A DNA stretch of 64,000 bases from RGIG4079 sp045596365. Its GTDB lineage: Bacteria > Bacteroidota > Bacteroidia > Bacteroidales > Muribaculaceae. The notes under the pieces are model-generated. The model searched no databases. It was not told the DNA's origin and saw nothing but the letters and a program-made list of their open reading frames with translations. How positions within the stretch are numbered: the stretch's first letter is position 1; each line of letters opens with the position of its first letter. This document shows positions 1 through 8,752 of the stretch, one piece after another. A program made the position numbers and the translations under genes. The stretch is taken from positions 1 to 64,000 of the forward strand of contig JAZOCE010000009.1 of the NCBI GenBank assembly GCA_045596365.1, in the 5' to 3' direction.

Positions 1-28
1 GGTACAACCTTTTTTATTCCCAACAAAA
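1..28 (-). promoter_or_regulatory. Partial promoter reading left out of the window
   Basis: On the minus strand a TTTTG (24-28) is followed after 19 bases by TACC (1-4), where the window ends. This is the Bacteroidetes -33/-7 arrangement (TTTG, about 19 bases, TAnnTTTG), with the last four bases of the -7 box cut off by the window edge. It would drive a gene lying left of position 1. Seen: spacing and half of the -7 box. Inferred: promoter function. Confidence 0.4.
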
Positions 29-139
29 TTTTTATCAACTTTTTTTGATTTTTATTTTTTCGGAGCTCTCGAGCGTGGCTTTTATCGCCACCGGATGTCT
101 GTCGCTACAGCCTCCCTCTCAAAAGCGAGTGCAAAGGTA
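29..139 (-). promoter_or_regulatory. Promoter and structured leader of a leftward transcript
   Basis: CAAAGGTA at 132-139 is the reverse complement of the -7 box TACCTTTG. The 14-base string CGAGTGCAAAGGTA (126-139) recurs exactly at the promoter of the tRNA-Ser gene, which suggests a promoter of the stable-RNA or translation class. The transcribed part contains short hairpins, for example GTGGC/GCCAC and CTGT/ACAG, then an A-rich tail. I see no open reading frame. It may be a leader or a small RNA for the gene to the left. Positions 140-288 show nothing beyond AT-rich spacer. Confidence 0.4.
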
Positions 140-288
140 GACAAAATTATGTTATAAAACATATATTATAGCCAAAAACTTTCACCTTTTAACTTTTATT
201 AAGCGTTAAGTATATTCACATCTTTTCGACAAATTATCTATATCACTAAATTTCAGAAGATTAACACCAATCACTAAAATTCATCTTA

Positions 289-325
289 CAATAAAAAATG
301 CGATAAGCTCTACCTACCGCATTTT
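289..325 (-). terminator. Intrinsic terminator of trpB
   Basis: Stem AAAATGCG (295-302) pairs with CGCATTTT (318-325) around a 15-base loop. On the minus strand the stem runs into a TTTTTTATT tract. It lies 20 bases past the trpB stop codon. Confidence 0.8.
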
Positions 326-344
326 ACATATATTTATATATGCA

Positions 345-1709
345 TTAAATTATCTTATCAAGCGTCGCGACATTTTTCGCAACCTCTTCATCCGACACAA
401 TATAATTTGACAAATCACCTGCGATATAACTATCATAAGCAGCCATATCTATAAGCCCATGACCGGAGAGATTAAACAAGATTGTTTTTTGAACGCTCTC
501 TTCTTTTGCTTTTAATGCTTCGCGTATTGCTGTTGCTATAGCATGAGAACTTTCAGGAGCAGGGATAATGCCTTCGCTTTGAGCAAACATGGTAGCAGCT
601 TTGAATGTTTCCAATTGTGGAATATCCACAGCTTCTATATAACCATCTTGCATCAATTGACTCGCGACCATACCAGCACCATGATAACGAAGACCACCTG
701 CATGGATATTTGCAGGAGAGAAATTATGACCAAGTGTCAACATGGGTATCATTGGAGTATATCCTGCCTCATCGCCAAAGTCATATTGGAATACACCACG
801 CGTCAACTTTGGACATGAAGCCGGCTCGGCTGCAATAAAGCGAGTATTCTTTCCATCCAAAAAGTTATGGCGCATGAATGGAAATGAGATGCCACAGAAG
901 TTACTACCTCCTCCAAAACACCCAATTACCACATCGGGATATTCTCCTGCCATCTCCATTTGTTTTTCCGCCTCCAGGCCAATTACAGTTTGATGCAATG
1001 AAACATGATTAAACACAGAGCCAAGTGTATATTTACAGTTAGGTGTAGATTGAGCCAATTCAACAGCTTCGGAAATTGCAGTACCCAATGAACCTTGATA
1101 GTTGGGGGTTTCTGTCAATATACGACGGCCTGCACGTGTTGACATGCTCGGAGATGCAATAACCTGCGCACCATAAGTTTGCATAATTGAACGACGATAG
1201 GGTTTTTGATGATAAGACACCTTCACCATATAAACAGCCAATTCAAGTCCAAAATGTTTTGCAGCCAAAGATAGCGCAGCACCCCACTGCCCGGCACCTG
1301 TCTCTGTTGTAATATTTGTCACTCCCTCTTTCTTATTATAATAGGCCTGAGGAATAGCCGAATTAAGTTTGTGAGAGCCAACAGGACTAACACTTTCATT
1401 CTTAAAATATATGTGTGCAGGAGTGTCCAGCATTTTTTCCAATCCGCGAGCACGGACCAATGGAGTGGGACGCCAAATTCGATACATCTCGCGTACTTCA
1501 TCTGGAATTTCAATCCAACGGTCAGTTTGATTCATTTCCTGTTGTGCCAACTCTTCAGCAAACATGGGATATAAATCCTCTGCCTTCATCGGTTCCTTAG
1601 TTTTAGGATTCAATATAGGGCGAGGTTTCACCGGCATATCCGCCACTAAATTATACCATGCTGTGGGTATCTCTGATTCTTGCAATAAAAATTTCTTTGA
1701 TTCTAACAT
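345..1709 (-). CDS. trpB: Tryptophan synthase beta chain, TrpB2 type
   Basis: PLP enzyme that condenses indole with L-serine to tryptophan in the cytoplasm. The protein is 454 residues from the chosen ATG, longer than classical TrpB and typical of the TrpB2 (TIGR01415) branch. The opening ESEIPTAWYN is the TrpB2 N-terminus. The PLP lysine is in GSHKLNSA (about K114), followed by ETGAGQWG and the glycine-rich phosphate loop GGGSN. An in-frame upstream TTG (to 1751) was rejected because it falls in a promoter-like stretch and adds an unconserved leader. No trpA or other trp gene is nearby, as is usual for TrpB2, so it may act as a stand-alone indole salvage enzyme. A good terminator follows. 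Confidence 0.93.
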   Translation of the reverse strand: MLESKKFLLQESEIPTAWYNLVADMPVKPRPILNPKTKEPMKAEDLYPMFAEELAQQEMNQTDRWIEIPDEVREMYRIWRPTPLVRARGLEKMLDTPAHIYFKNESVSPVGSHKLNSAIPQAYYNKKEGVTNITTETGAGQWGAALSLAAKHFGLELAVYMVKVSYHQKPYRRSIMQTYGAQVIASPSMSTRAGRRILTETPNYQGSLGTAISEAVELAQSTPNCKYTLGSVFNHVSLHQTVIGLEAEKQMEMAGEYPDVVIGCFGGGSNFCGISFPFMRHNFLDGKNTRFIAAEPASCPKLTRGVFQYDFGDEAGYTPMIPMLTLGHNFSPANIHAGGLRYHGAGMVASQLMQDGYIEAVDIPQLETFKAATMFAQSEGIIPAPESSHAIATAIREALKAKEESVQKTILFNLSGHGLIDMAAYDSYIAGDLSNYIVSDEEVAKNVATLDKII

Positions 1710-1825
1710 GATTGAATTTTTAAATTCTGCGTTCTTTTTATTTCTTCGCAAAGGAAAATAATATTTATTATTTATGCAAATAATATCGCATAAAAATCAT
1801 ATTTCATTTACATTTTAGCATATTT

Positions 1826-1852
1826 ATGCATATACATATTTAATGTATGCAT
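1826..1852. repeat. Imperfect inverted repeat between ligA and trpB
   Basis: ATGCATATACAT (1826-1837) and ATGTATGCAT (1843-1852) are near-complementary arms with a two-base bulge. A second small dyad, TTTATGC/GCATAAA, lies just to the left. The spacer has no gene. It could be a weak ligA terminator or an operator for trpB; the sequence does not decide. Confidence 0.3.
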
Positions 1853-1864
1853 TTTTATACATTT

Positions 1865-3910
1865 TCAAGATATCATTTGCAGAAATTTTTCCTCATCAAT
1901 GATTTCAATTCCGAGCGATGTGGCTTTCTCTAACTTTGCCGGTCCCATATTTTCCCCAGCCAATACATAATCGGTCTTTTTTGAAATAGAACTCACATTT
2001 TTTCCTCCATGCTTTTCTATCAAGGCTTTATATTCATCGCGCGAATGGTGAGTAAATGTCCCACTAATCACAATAGACTTACCCTCAAGGCGATTTGTGC
2101 GACCATCATCTACATCCTCTGACACTGACATTTGCACCCCGGCGTCACGCAAACGCTCTACTATTTCTCTATTTACAGGCTCTGTAAAATATTCAACTAT
2201 ACTTTCAGCTATGCGAGGACCGATATCCTCAATTTCCACAAGTTGTTCTGCAGTCATCGCCATCAGCGTATCTATATCCCGCACAGCGCGTGCAAGTTTC
2301 TTCGCCCCCGTCTCGCCGATATAAGGGATAGACAACGCAAACAGGACACGTTCAAACGGCACATTCTTAGAATCCTCGACACCTTTTATTATTCGCTCGG
2401 CACTACGATCAGCAAATCTGTCAAGCATCCTCAGTTGCTCATGAGATAAGCAATACAAATCGGCAATATTTCTAATCAGACCTTTATCAAACAACAATCC
2501 CGCTGTTTCTTCACCAATACCATCAATATTCATCATGCGACGACCGACGAAATGTTCTATTCGACCTACAATCTGTGGAGAACAACCATATTTATTAGGG
2601 CACACCCACGCGGCTTCTCCTTCTATGCGTTCCAACAATGTACCGCATGATGGACAATGTTTAACAAATTGAATAGGACCGTTTCCTATTTCACGCGCCG
2701 ACTCATCGACACCGGTTATTTTAGGAATAATCTCTCCCCCTTTCTCTACATACAACATATCATGTTCATGTATATCAAGAGAACGAATTATATCTTCATT
2801 GTGCAACGATGCACGTTTCACTATTGTCCCCGACAACAACACGGCATCAAGATTAGCCACAGGAGTAATCACCCCGGTGCGTCCCACTTCAAAAGATACA
2901 TATTGCAACCGCGTCAAAGCTCGTTCTGCCTGAAATTTATATGCTATCGCCCAACGAGGAGATTTTGCAGTAAATCCTAAGTTCAGTTGCTGACGCAAAG
3001 AATTCACTTTAAACACAAGCCCATCGGTTGCGACCGGAAGTTTTTTTCGTTCCACATCCCACTTGTTAATAAATGCATCAACTTCGTCAACACCGCTCAT
3101 CAGCGTAATTGCATCTGAGATCTTAAAGCCCCAACGCTTTGCAGACATGAGGTTATCATAATGGTTATCACATGGCAAACCATCACCAAGCATATAATAA
3201 AAATAAGCATCTAAGCCACGACGAGCCACCTCGGCAGAGTTTTGCATCTTCAAAGTTCCAGAAGCAGCATTACGAGGATTGGCAAACAATGGCTCTTCAT
3301 TAAACTCGCGTTCCTTGTTTAATCGTTCAAATTCATTCCAAGGAAGCACAATTTCACCTCTTATTTCAAATTTTTCAGGATAATCATCTCCCGATAATGC
3401 CAATGGGATACTTTTTATGGTCTTAACATTATCAGTAACAACATCTCCTTTTTCACCATCGCCTCGAGTAACAGCACGCACAAGCTTTCCATGTTCATAT
3501 ATCAACGATATTGATGTGCCATCAAATTTCAACTCTCCAACTATTTCAAAAGCCTCTCCCATCAAAGCGGTTGTTGTGCGACGCATAAAATCGCCAACCT
3601 CCTCAATGGAATAAGTATTACCCAATGACAACATAGGGTGAATGTGAGCCACCTGTATAAATGATTTATTAATATCACTCCCCACGCGATGTGTTGGAGA
3701 CAACGGATCATCCCATTCAGGATGCTGTGCTTCGAGCTGTTCAAGTTCTTTCATCATCATATCAAACTCCTTATCACCTATTTCAGGAGTATTCAGCACA
3801 TAATAATTGTGATTATGACGATTTAACTCTGCACGCAAAAAATCGATGCGTTTTTTATCTTCTTCAAATATGTTATCCCATAAACTTTCCATAGCACAAA
3901 AATAGCTCAT
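1865..3910 (-). CDS. ligA: NAD-dependent DNA ligase LigA
   Basis: Seals nicks in duplex DNA using NAD+ during replication and repair. At 681 residues it has the full LigA layout: N-terminal NAD-binding domain Ia (NYYVLNTPEIGD region), adenylation domain with the active lysine in KFDG (about K128), OB fold, four-cysteine zinc finger (CPSC then CPNKYGC), helix-hairpin-helix repeats (IDGIGEE, IEDIGPR) and a C-terminal BRCT domain (GTFTHHSRDEY to the end). An alternative start at the internal ATG (3892, MESLWDN) is almost as good; only six residues differ. A terminator separates it from alaS, so it should have its own promoter. Confidence 0.96.
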   Translation of the reverse strand: MSYFCAMESLWDNIFEEDKKRIDFLRAELNRHNHNYYVLNTPEIGDKEFDMMMKELEQLEAQHPEWDDPLSPTHRVGSDINKSFIQVAHIHPMLSLGNTYSIEEVGDFMRRTTTALMGEAFEIVGELKFDGTSISLIYEHGKLVRAVTRGDGEKGDVVTDNVKTIKSIPLALSGDDYPEKFEIRGEIVLPWNEFERLNKEREFNEEPLFANPRNAASGTLKMQNSAEVARRGLDAYFYYMLGDGLPCDNHYDNLMSAKRWGFKISDAITLMSGVDEVDAFINKWDVERKKLPVATDGLVFKVNSLRQQLNLGFTAKSPRWAIAYKFQAERALTRLQYVSFEVGRTGVITPVANLDAVLLSGTIVKRASLHNEDIIRSLDIHEHDMLYVEKGGEIIPKITGVDESAREIGNGPIQFVKHCPSCGTLLERIEGEAAWVCPNKYGCSPQIVGRIEHFVGRRMMNIDGIGEETAGLLFDKGLIRNIADLYCLSHEQLRMLDRFADRSAERIIKGVEDSKNVPFERVLFALSIPYIGETGAKKLARAVRDIDTLMAMTAEQLVEIEDIGPRIAESIVEYFTEPVNREIVERLRDAGVQMSVSEDVDDGRTNRLEGKSIVISGTFTHHSRDEYKALIEKHGGKNVSSISKKTDYVLAGENMGPAKLEKATSLGIEIIDEEKFLQMIS

Positions 3911-3940
3911 TTAATTCACTTTTCAAATAATAATTTTCCA

Positions 3941-3977
3941 TAAATAAAGAGCGTTGCATCCATCAGACGCAACGCTC
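3941..3977 (-). terminator. Intrinsic terminator of alaS
   Basis: Nine-base-pair stem GAGCGTTGC (3949-3957) / GCAACGCTC (3969-3977) with an 11-base loop, followed on the minus strand by TTTATTTATGG. It lies just past the alaS stop. Confidence 0.85.
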
Positions 3978-3998
3978 CAAACAATTATTTAAATGGAT

Positions 3999-6620
3999 TT
4001 ATAAGCCTAATAGTTCACGCAATTTCAATTCGGCTTCTTTTATTCCTTCTTTATATTTACCGCCTGCTTGTGCAAATCCAGGCTGGCCACCGCCACCTCC
4101 TTTAATTAACTTAGCAGCTTCACGCACCACATTTGATGCATTTAATCCTTCTTTCACAAGATCTTCCGTCAACATCACAGTCAATAATGGTTTGCCTTGC
4201 ATGTCAACTGTCGCGCCAAGGAACATTGTGTGTTCAGGAGATGCCGCACGCACAGCAAATGCCACATTTTTCACAACATCTGGAACACGCACACCTGTCA
4301 ACGACGTTACCTTTATGCCATTTACTATTGTCGCTTTTTCAAGGATTTGTTTTGTAATGTTATTTACGCGCTCTTTGAAATATTCTTCAGCCTGCTTGCG
4401 CAATTCTGCATTTTCTTCAATTGATTTACGCAATGTTTGCAACAAGTTTGGTGCATTATTAAACATGCTACTGATTTCTTTTAGCTCAGCAGTCAATTCA
4501 TCGACTGCTTTCTCTACATTAGCACCTGTAATAGCTTCAATACGACGAATACCCGCAGCAATACTGCTTTCTGAAACGATCTTTATCATACCGATATTTC
4601 CGGTATTATCAACATGTGTACCACCACACAATTCAACAGAGTCGCCATATTTAATCACACGCACCTCTTCACCATATTTTTCACCAAACAATGCCATAGC
4701 TCCCATTGCCTGAGCCTCAGCAATTGGCACATTACGGCGTTCATCGCGTGCAATAGCTTGACGCACTTTTTTATTTGCAAGATGCTCTACCGCCGAAATC
4801 TCTTCTGATGTCATTTTTTGGAAATGAGAGAAGTCAAAACGCAACACATCAGGCGAAACAAATGATCCTTTTTGTTCTACATGAGCGCCCAATACTTCGC
4901 GCAACGCCTCATGAAGAAGGTGTGTTGCTGTGTGATTACAACATGTAGCCAATCGAGCATCCTCGTTGATTTGTGCCACGAATGTCGCCTCTATATCTTT
5001 AGGAAGTTTCTTTGACAAGTGAACACCCATGCCATTTTCGCGTTTTGTGTCGTAAATTTCTACCACATCATCGCCATTAACAAGTTTACCGCTATCTCCC
5101 ACTTGACCACCCATTTCAGCATAGAAAGGGGTTACAGAAAGTACTATTTGGTAAAACTCATTGTTTTTTTGTTTCACCTTGCGATAACGCAAAATTTGAG
5201 TTTCTGCACTTGCTTTATCATATCCTATAAACTCTTGTTCGCCTTCACGCACAACCACCCAATCAGTAGCTTCAACAGCAGCCGCATTACGAGCGCGAGC
5301 CTTTTGTGCAGCCATTTCGCTGTCAAAACCGGCATGGTCAAGAGTCATATCATTTTCTTTCAAAATCAATTCAGTCAAGTCAAGAGGGAATCCATATGTA
5401 TCATATAATACAAATGCTTCTTTACCCGAAATCTCGTTTTTACCGGCTTCTTTAGCCACAGAGATAGCATTATCAAGCAAACGAATCCCATTTTCAAGCG
5501 TACGAAGGAACGAATCTTCCTCCTCTTTGATAACCTTCATTATCAATTCGCGTTGTGCAGGCAATTCAGGATATGCCTCACCCATGCTCTCAATCAACGT
5601 ATCGACAAGACGATACATGAATGCCGATTTTTGATCCAAGAAAGTATAAGCATAACGCACCGCACGACGCAAGATGCGACGTATCACATAACCGGCTTTT
5701 GCATTACTTGGTAATTGAGAATCAGCAATAGAGAACGAGATTGTGCGCACATGGTCGGCAATAACACGCATAGCGATGTCAACCTTGACATTTTCGCCAT
5801 ATTTTTTGTCAGATAGCTCAGCAATTTTACCAATCAACGGAGTAAACACATCGGTATCATAGTTTGAGGTCTTTCCTTGCAATGCCATGCAAAGGCGCTC
5901 AAATCCCATACCAGTATCAATAACCTTTGCTGGAAGTCCTTCCAATGAGCCATCAGCCTTGCGGTTATATTGCATAAACACAAGATTCCATATCTCAATA
6001 ACCTGTGGATGGTCATGGTTTACAAGCTCCCGTCCCGAAACGGCAGCACGCTCTTCAGCAGGGCGCAAGTCAATGTGTATTTCCGAACAAGGTCCACATG
6101 GTCCTGTATCACCCATTTCCCAGAAATTATCCTTTTTATTTCCGTTAATGATATGATCTTTGGGCAAATGTTTTTCCCAGATAGCAGCAGCTTCATCATC
6201 ACGTTCAAGGCCATCTTCTGACGAGCCTTCAAACACAGTTGCATACAAGTTAGCTGGGTCAAGTTTTAATACATCTACAAGATATTCCCATGCCCAATCA
6301 ATAGCGTCTTGTTTGAAATAATCTCCAAACGACCAGTTTCCAAGCATTTCAAACATGGTGTGATGGTAAGTATCCATTCCCACCTCTTCCAAGTCATTGT
6401 GTTTCCCGCTCACACGCAAACATTTTTGAGAGTCAGCCACACGTTTATATTTTGCCACGGCATTCCCCAAAATAATATCTTTAAATTGGTTCATACCAGC
6501 GTTAGTAAACATCAATGTGGGATCATCTTTGATAACCATAGGAGCCGAAGGCACAATTTGGTGTTCCTTGCTACGGAAAAACTCCTTGAAAGACTCGCGA
6601 ATTTCTTTTGCTGTAAGCAT
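3999..6620 (-). CDS. alaS: Alanyl-tRNA synthetase
   Basis: Charges tRNA-Ala with alanine. The 873-residue protein starts at the ATG at 6618-6620 (MLTAKEIRESF), the conserved AlaRS opening. The longer in-frame ORF to 6785 runs through the tRNA-Ser gene and is not real. Order: class II catalytic core (FTNAGMNQFKD, GDTGPCGPCSE), tRNA-recognition region, editing domain with the zinc/editing motifs HTATHLLH and CGGTH, and a C-terminal C-Ala/DHHA1 domain ending in the glycine-rich GGGGGQPGFAQAGG. All key motifs are intact. It lies downstream of tRNA-Ser but behind that gene's terminator, so it is probably transcribed separately. Confidence 0.97.
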   Translation of the reverse strand: MLTAKEIRESFKEFFRSKEHQIVPSAPMVIKDDPTLMFTNAGMNQFKDIILGNAVAKYKRVADSQKCLRVSGKHNDLEEVGMDTYHHTMFEMLGNWSFGDYFKQDAIDWAWEYLVDVLKLDPANLYATVFEGSSEDGLERDDEAAAIWEKHLPKDHIINGNKKDNFWEMGDTGPCGPCSEIHIDLRPAEERAAVSGRELVNHDHPQVIEIWNLVFMQYNRKADGSLEGLPAKVIDTGMGFERLCMALQGKTSNYDTDVFTPLIGKIAELSDKKYGENVKVDIAMRVIADHVRTISFSIADSQLPSNAKAGYVIRRILRRAVRYAYTFLDQKSAFMYRLVDTLIESMGEAYPELPAQRELIMKVIKEEEDSFLRTLENGIRLLDNAISVAKEAGKNEISGKEAFVLYDTYGFPLDLTELILKENDMTLDHAGFDSEMAAQKARARNAAAVEATDWVVVREGEQEFIGYDKASAETQILRYRKVKQKNNEFYQIVLSVTPFYAEMGGQVGDSGKLVNGDDVVEIYDTKRENGMGVHLSKKLPKDIEATFVAQINEDARLATCCNHTATHLLHEALREVLGAHVEQKGSFVSPDVLRFDFSHFQKMTSEEISAVEHLANKKVRQAIARDERRNVPIAEAQAMGAMALFGEKYGEEVRVIKYGDSVELCGGTHVDNTGNIGMIKIVSESSIAAGIRRIEAITGANVEKAVDELTAELKEISSMFNNAPNLLQTLRKSIEENAELRKQAEEYFKERVNNITKQILEKATIVNGIKVTSLTGVRVPDVVKNVAFAVRAASPEHTMFLGATVDMQGKPLLTVMLTEDLVKEGLNASNVVREAAKLIKGGGGGQPGFAQAGGKYKEGIKEAELKLRELLGL

Positions 6621-6654
6621 TTTAAATATAGAATTTAAGTTTGTATAATCGATT

Positions 6655-6702
6655 ATAAAATAAAAAAGCGACTTAACTACTGAAACAGTCGATAAGTCGC
6701 TT
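6655..6702 (-). terminator. Terminator of tRNA-Ser
   Basis: A 10-bp stem AAGCGACTTA (6666-6675) / TAAGTCGCTT (6693-6702) encloses a small inner hairpin ACTG/CAGT. On the minus strand it runs into TTTTTTATTTTA. It lies 5 bases past the tRNA 3' end. Confidence 0.85.
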
Positions 6703-6706
6703 GTTG

Positions 6707-6791
6707 CGGAGAGAGAGGGATTCGAACCCCCGGAGGTGTTACCCTCAACGGTTTTCAAGACCGCCGCAATCGACCACTCTGCCATCTCTCC
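6707..6791 (-). tRNA. tRNA-Ser (anticodon UGA)
   Basis: The 85-nt minus-strand sequence folds as a class II tRNA: acceptor GGAGAGA (6785-6791) pairs with TCTCTCC (6708-6714), with discriminator G at 6707. The anticodon loop is CTTGAAA, so the anticodon is UGA (plus-strand 6755-6757). There is a long variable arm, and the T loop is GGTTCGAATCC. The class II variable arm and the G discriminator fit serine. CCA is not encoded. A strong promoter precedes it and a terminator follows. Confidence 0.96.
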
Positions 6792-6817
6792 TGTGGTCTC
6801 TTTGTGATTTCCGAGTG

Positions 6818-6848
6818 CAAAGGTATATCATAAATTTGAACTGTGCAA
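6818..6848 (-). promoter_or_regulatory. Promoter of tRNA-Ser
   Basis: A -7 box TACCTTTG (reverse complement of 6818-6825) and a -33 TTG (6846-6848) are separated by 20 bases, matching the Bacteroidetes primary sigma consensus. The sequence around the -7 box is identical over 14 bases to the promoter at 126-139. Confidence 0.75.
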
Positions 6849-6888
6849 TATTTCAGCAAAATATTTTCAAAAAAAATCTCATTTTCGG

Positions 6889-6932
6889 AAAACGCACCTT
6901 TTTCGCCCCCGTTTTTACAGAAAAACGCACCT
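6889..6932. repeat. Short direct repeat AAAACGCACCT
   Basis: The 11-mer AAAACGCACCT occurs at 6889-6899 and 6922-6932, separated by a T- and C-rich stretch, in the spacer upstream of tRNA-Ser. No gene is visible here. Function unknown; chance duplication is possible. Confidence 0.35.
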
Positions 6933-6970
6933 CACGTCAATAAAACTATTCAATAATACACATTAGCATT

Positions 6971-7012
6971 AAAATAAAAAAAGGGCGCTACTTTTAATGG
7001 AGTAGCGCCCTT
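6971..7012 (-). terminator. Intrinsic terminator of the susC/susD pair
   Basis: A perfect 11-bp stem AAGGGCGCTAC (6981-6991) / GTAGCGCCCTT (7002-7012) with a 10-base loop. On the minus strand it runs into TTTTTTTATTTT, just past the susD-like gene. Confidence 0.9.
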
Positions 7013-7037
7013 AATCTATTATCAGATTATCAAATTA

Positions 7038-8732
7038 TTACCAACCTGGGTTTTGTCCTAAGTTAGGATTCAAAGTGATTTGACCTGATGGTATAGGATA
7101 TAAATAATGTTTAGCACTATAAGTACGACTTGCTCCTTTAGAAGTCATGATATAACCTTTATCGTTAACATCAACCTCAACATTGGCAATATTAGAAAGG
7201 TTCGCGCCGAGAAGGATATCAGGATTCAAGTTAGTGTCAAGTTTATCCAATTGATGCCAACGGATCAAGTCCCAATAACGATACCAGCTGTCGAGCATCA
7301 ACTCACAACGACGGCAACGACGAATTTCCCAAATCAAGTTGCTAACGCCCATATCATTAGCAGGGTCAGCAGCAGGGGCTGTAGTCATAGCCGGAAGACC
7401 AGCACGAGCTTGCAATTTATTAACTGTCAAATCGAGGTCACCTTGAGAGATATTTCCTAATTCAGCTTTAGCTTCAGCATAAGCCAAATATACTGGAGCC
7501 AACCAGAATACAGGAGCATCTGTATAGTTCTTGTTGTTTTGGTCGCGGTTACCCAATGGATATTTTTGAGGATCATCAAATTTTCCAATTGTATAACCTG
7601 TAACAGAAGTCATGTTAGGAGCATCTTGAACATCGTCACGAACATAACCATGTCCTTTGAAACCTAAGTATGGGTCAACGATAGCAGCAAGACGTTTATC
7701 ACGATTTGCAAGAACATTCTTGATTGAAACTTTGTCGCCTTCCATTTCAGCAGCATCACTCTTATCCATAGTTGTAGTAGCCAATGGTTTACCATCCAAG
7801 AATAAGAAGCTGTCAAATGCATCTTTAGTGATACCATATTGATTAGAAGAAGAACATGTGTAGCTAATCAAAGAGTGCATAAACACATTTACCAAGTAAT
7901 CCTTGTAGAAAATCATTTCAGGATTAGCTGAAAGGTCATCTGAGTTATAGTTACCTTGATAGCTGTCATTCAATTGATAGCCAAGAGCAAATACTTTGTT
8001 AGCAGCGTTTACACATTCTTGCAAATATTTATTAGCACGTTCAGCGTTTGGAGCCTTACCATTATCAGCTTGAGTGCGATATTTGCAGAAAGTACCTTCA
8101 TAAAGACAAATATCAGCTTTCATAGCGTTAACCATACCATTGTTCCAAGAAGTTTTATCAGTTCCTGAAATAACAGCATCAGCAAAGTTAAGGTCAGCAA
8201 GCACTGAGTCCATAACTACGTCACGGTCATCACGAGCGCCATAAACAATAGGATCATTTGTGTCAAGAGCTTTATTCACCCAGGGCACATCACCATACAT
8301 GCGCACAAGTTGATAGTATTGCCATGCACGATTCAAGCGAGCAACACCTTCGTAATATTTTTTAGTTTCAGCATCTAAAGATGACATTTTCAAACCATCG
8401 GTGATATATCCGATACCACGAATAACTTCCCATGCGCCTGACCATGTAGATGATGCAGAAGGAACGTTAGTGTAAGTCCAAGTATCAAATGTTGCATTTG
8501 CTTGGTCATCACTCAAAGTCTTGAAATAGAACCAGCTACCAGTACCGGCACCGTTCCCATATCCATAATATTCTTCATACAAACGGTTACACTGATTATC
8601 CAAGTTCACTGTGTTGCTCCAATATTCAGAGTTATTTGCGAACACGTCTAATGGTTCTTTGGTAACTGTATCATCACAACTTACCAACCCCATTGTTGCG
8701 GCAACCGCTCCAATTATAAATAATTTTTTCAT
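7038..8732 (-). CDS. SusD/RagB-family glycan-binding lipoprotein
   Basis: Surface lipoprotein that forms the lid of a SusC importer and binds the incoming glycan or peptide ligand. The 564-residue protein has a lipoprotein signal peptide with lipobox GLVSC (Cys about 19) followed by acidic DD. The SusD-like N-terminal TPR region (RLNRAWQYYQLVRMYGDVPWV) and the RagB/SusD C-terminal domain (EIRRCRRCELMLDSWYRYWDLIRW, LYPIPSGQITLNPNLGQNPGW) are present and intact. It starts 20 bases after the susC-like stop, so the two are one operon. No carbohydrate-active enzyme is linked to this pair, so the ligand cannot be guessed. Confidence 0.93.
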   Translation of the reverse strand: MKKLFIIGAVAATMGLVSCDDTVTKEPLDVFANNSEYWSNTVNLDNQCNRLYEEYYGYGNGAGTGSWFYFKTLSDDQANATFDTWTYTNVPSASSTWSGAWEVIRGIGYITDGLKMSSLDAETKKYYEGVARLNRAWQYYQLVRMYGDVPWVNKALDTNDPIVYGARDDRDVVMDSVLADLNFADAVISGTDKTSWNNGMVNAMKADICLYEGTFCKYRTQADNGKAPNAERANKYLQECVNAANKVFALGYQLNDSYQGNYNSDDLSANPEMIFYKDYLVNVFMHSLISYTCSSSNQYGITKDAFDSFLFLDGKPLATTTMDKSDAAEMEGDKVSIKNVLANRDKRLAAIVDPYLGFKGHGYVRDDVQDAPNMTSVTGYTIGKFDDPQKYPLGNRDQNNKNYTDAPVFWLAPVYLAYAEAKAELGNISQGDLDLTVNKLQARAGLPAMTTAPAADPANDMGVSNLIWEIRRCRRCELMLDSWYRYWDLIRWHQLDKLDTNLNPDILLGANLSNIANVEVDVNDKGYIMTSKGASRTYSAKHYLYPIPSGQITLNPNLGQNPGW

Positions 8733-8752
8733 ATATATTCTCTTTTATGTTA

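Noticed and set aside
6621..6785. In-frame N-terminal extension of alaS (55 residues)
   Set aside because: It is translated through the tRNA-Ser gene and its terminator. The conserved AlaRS start is at 6620.
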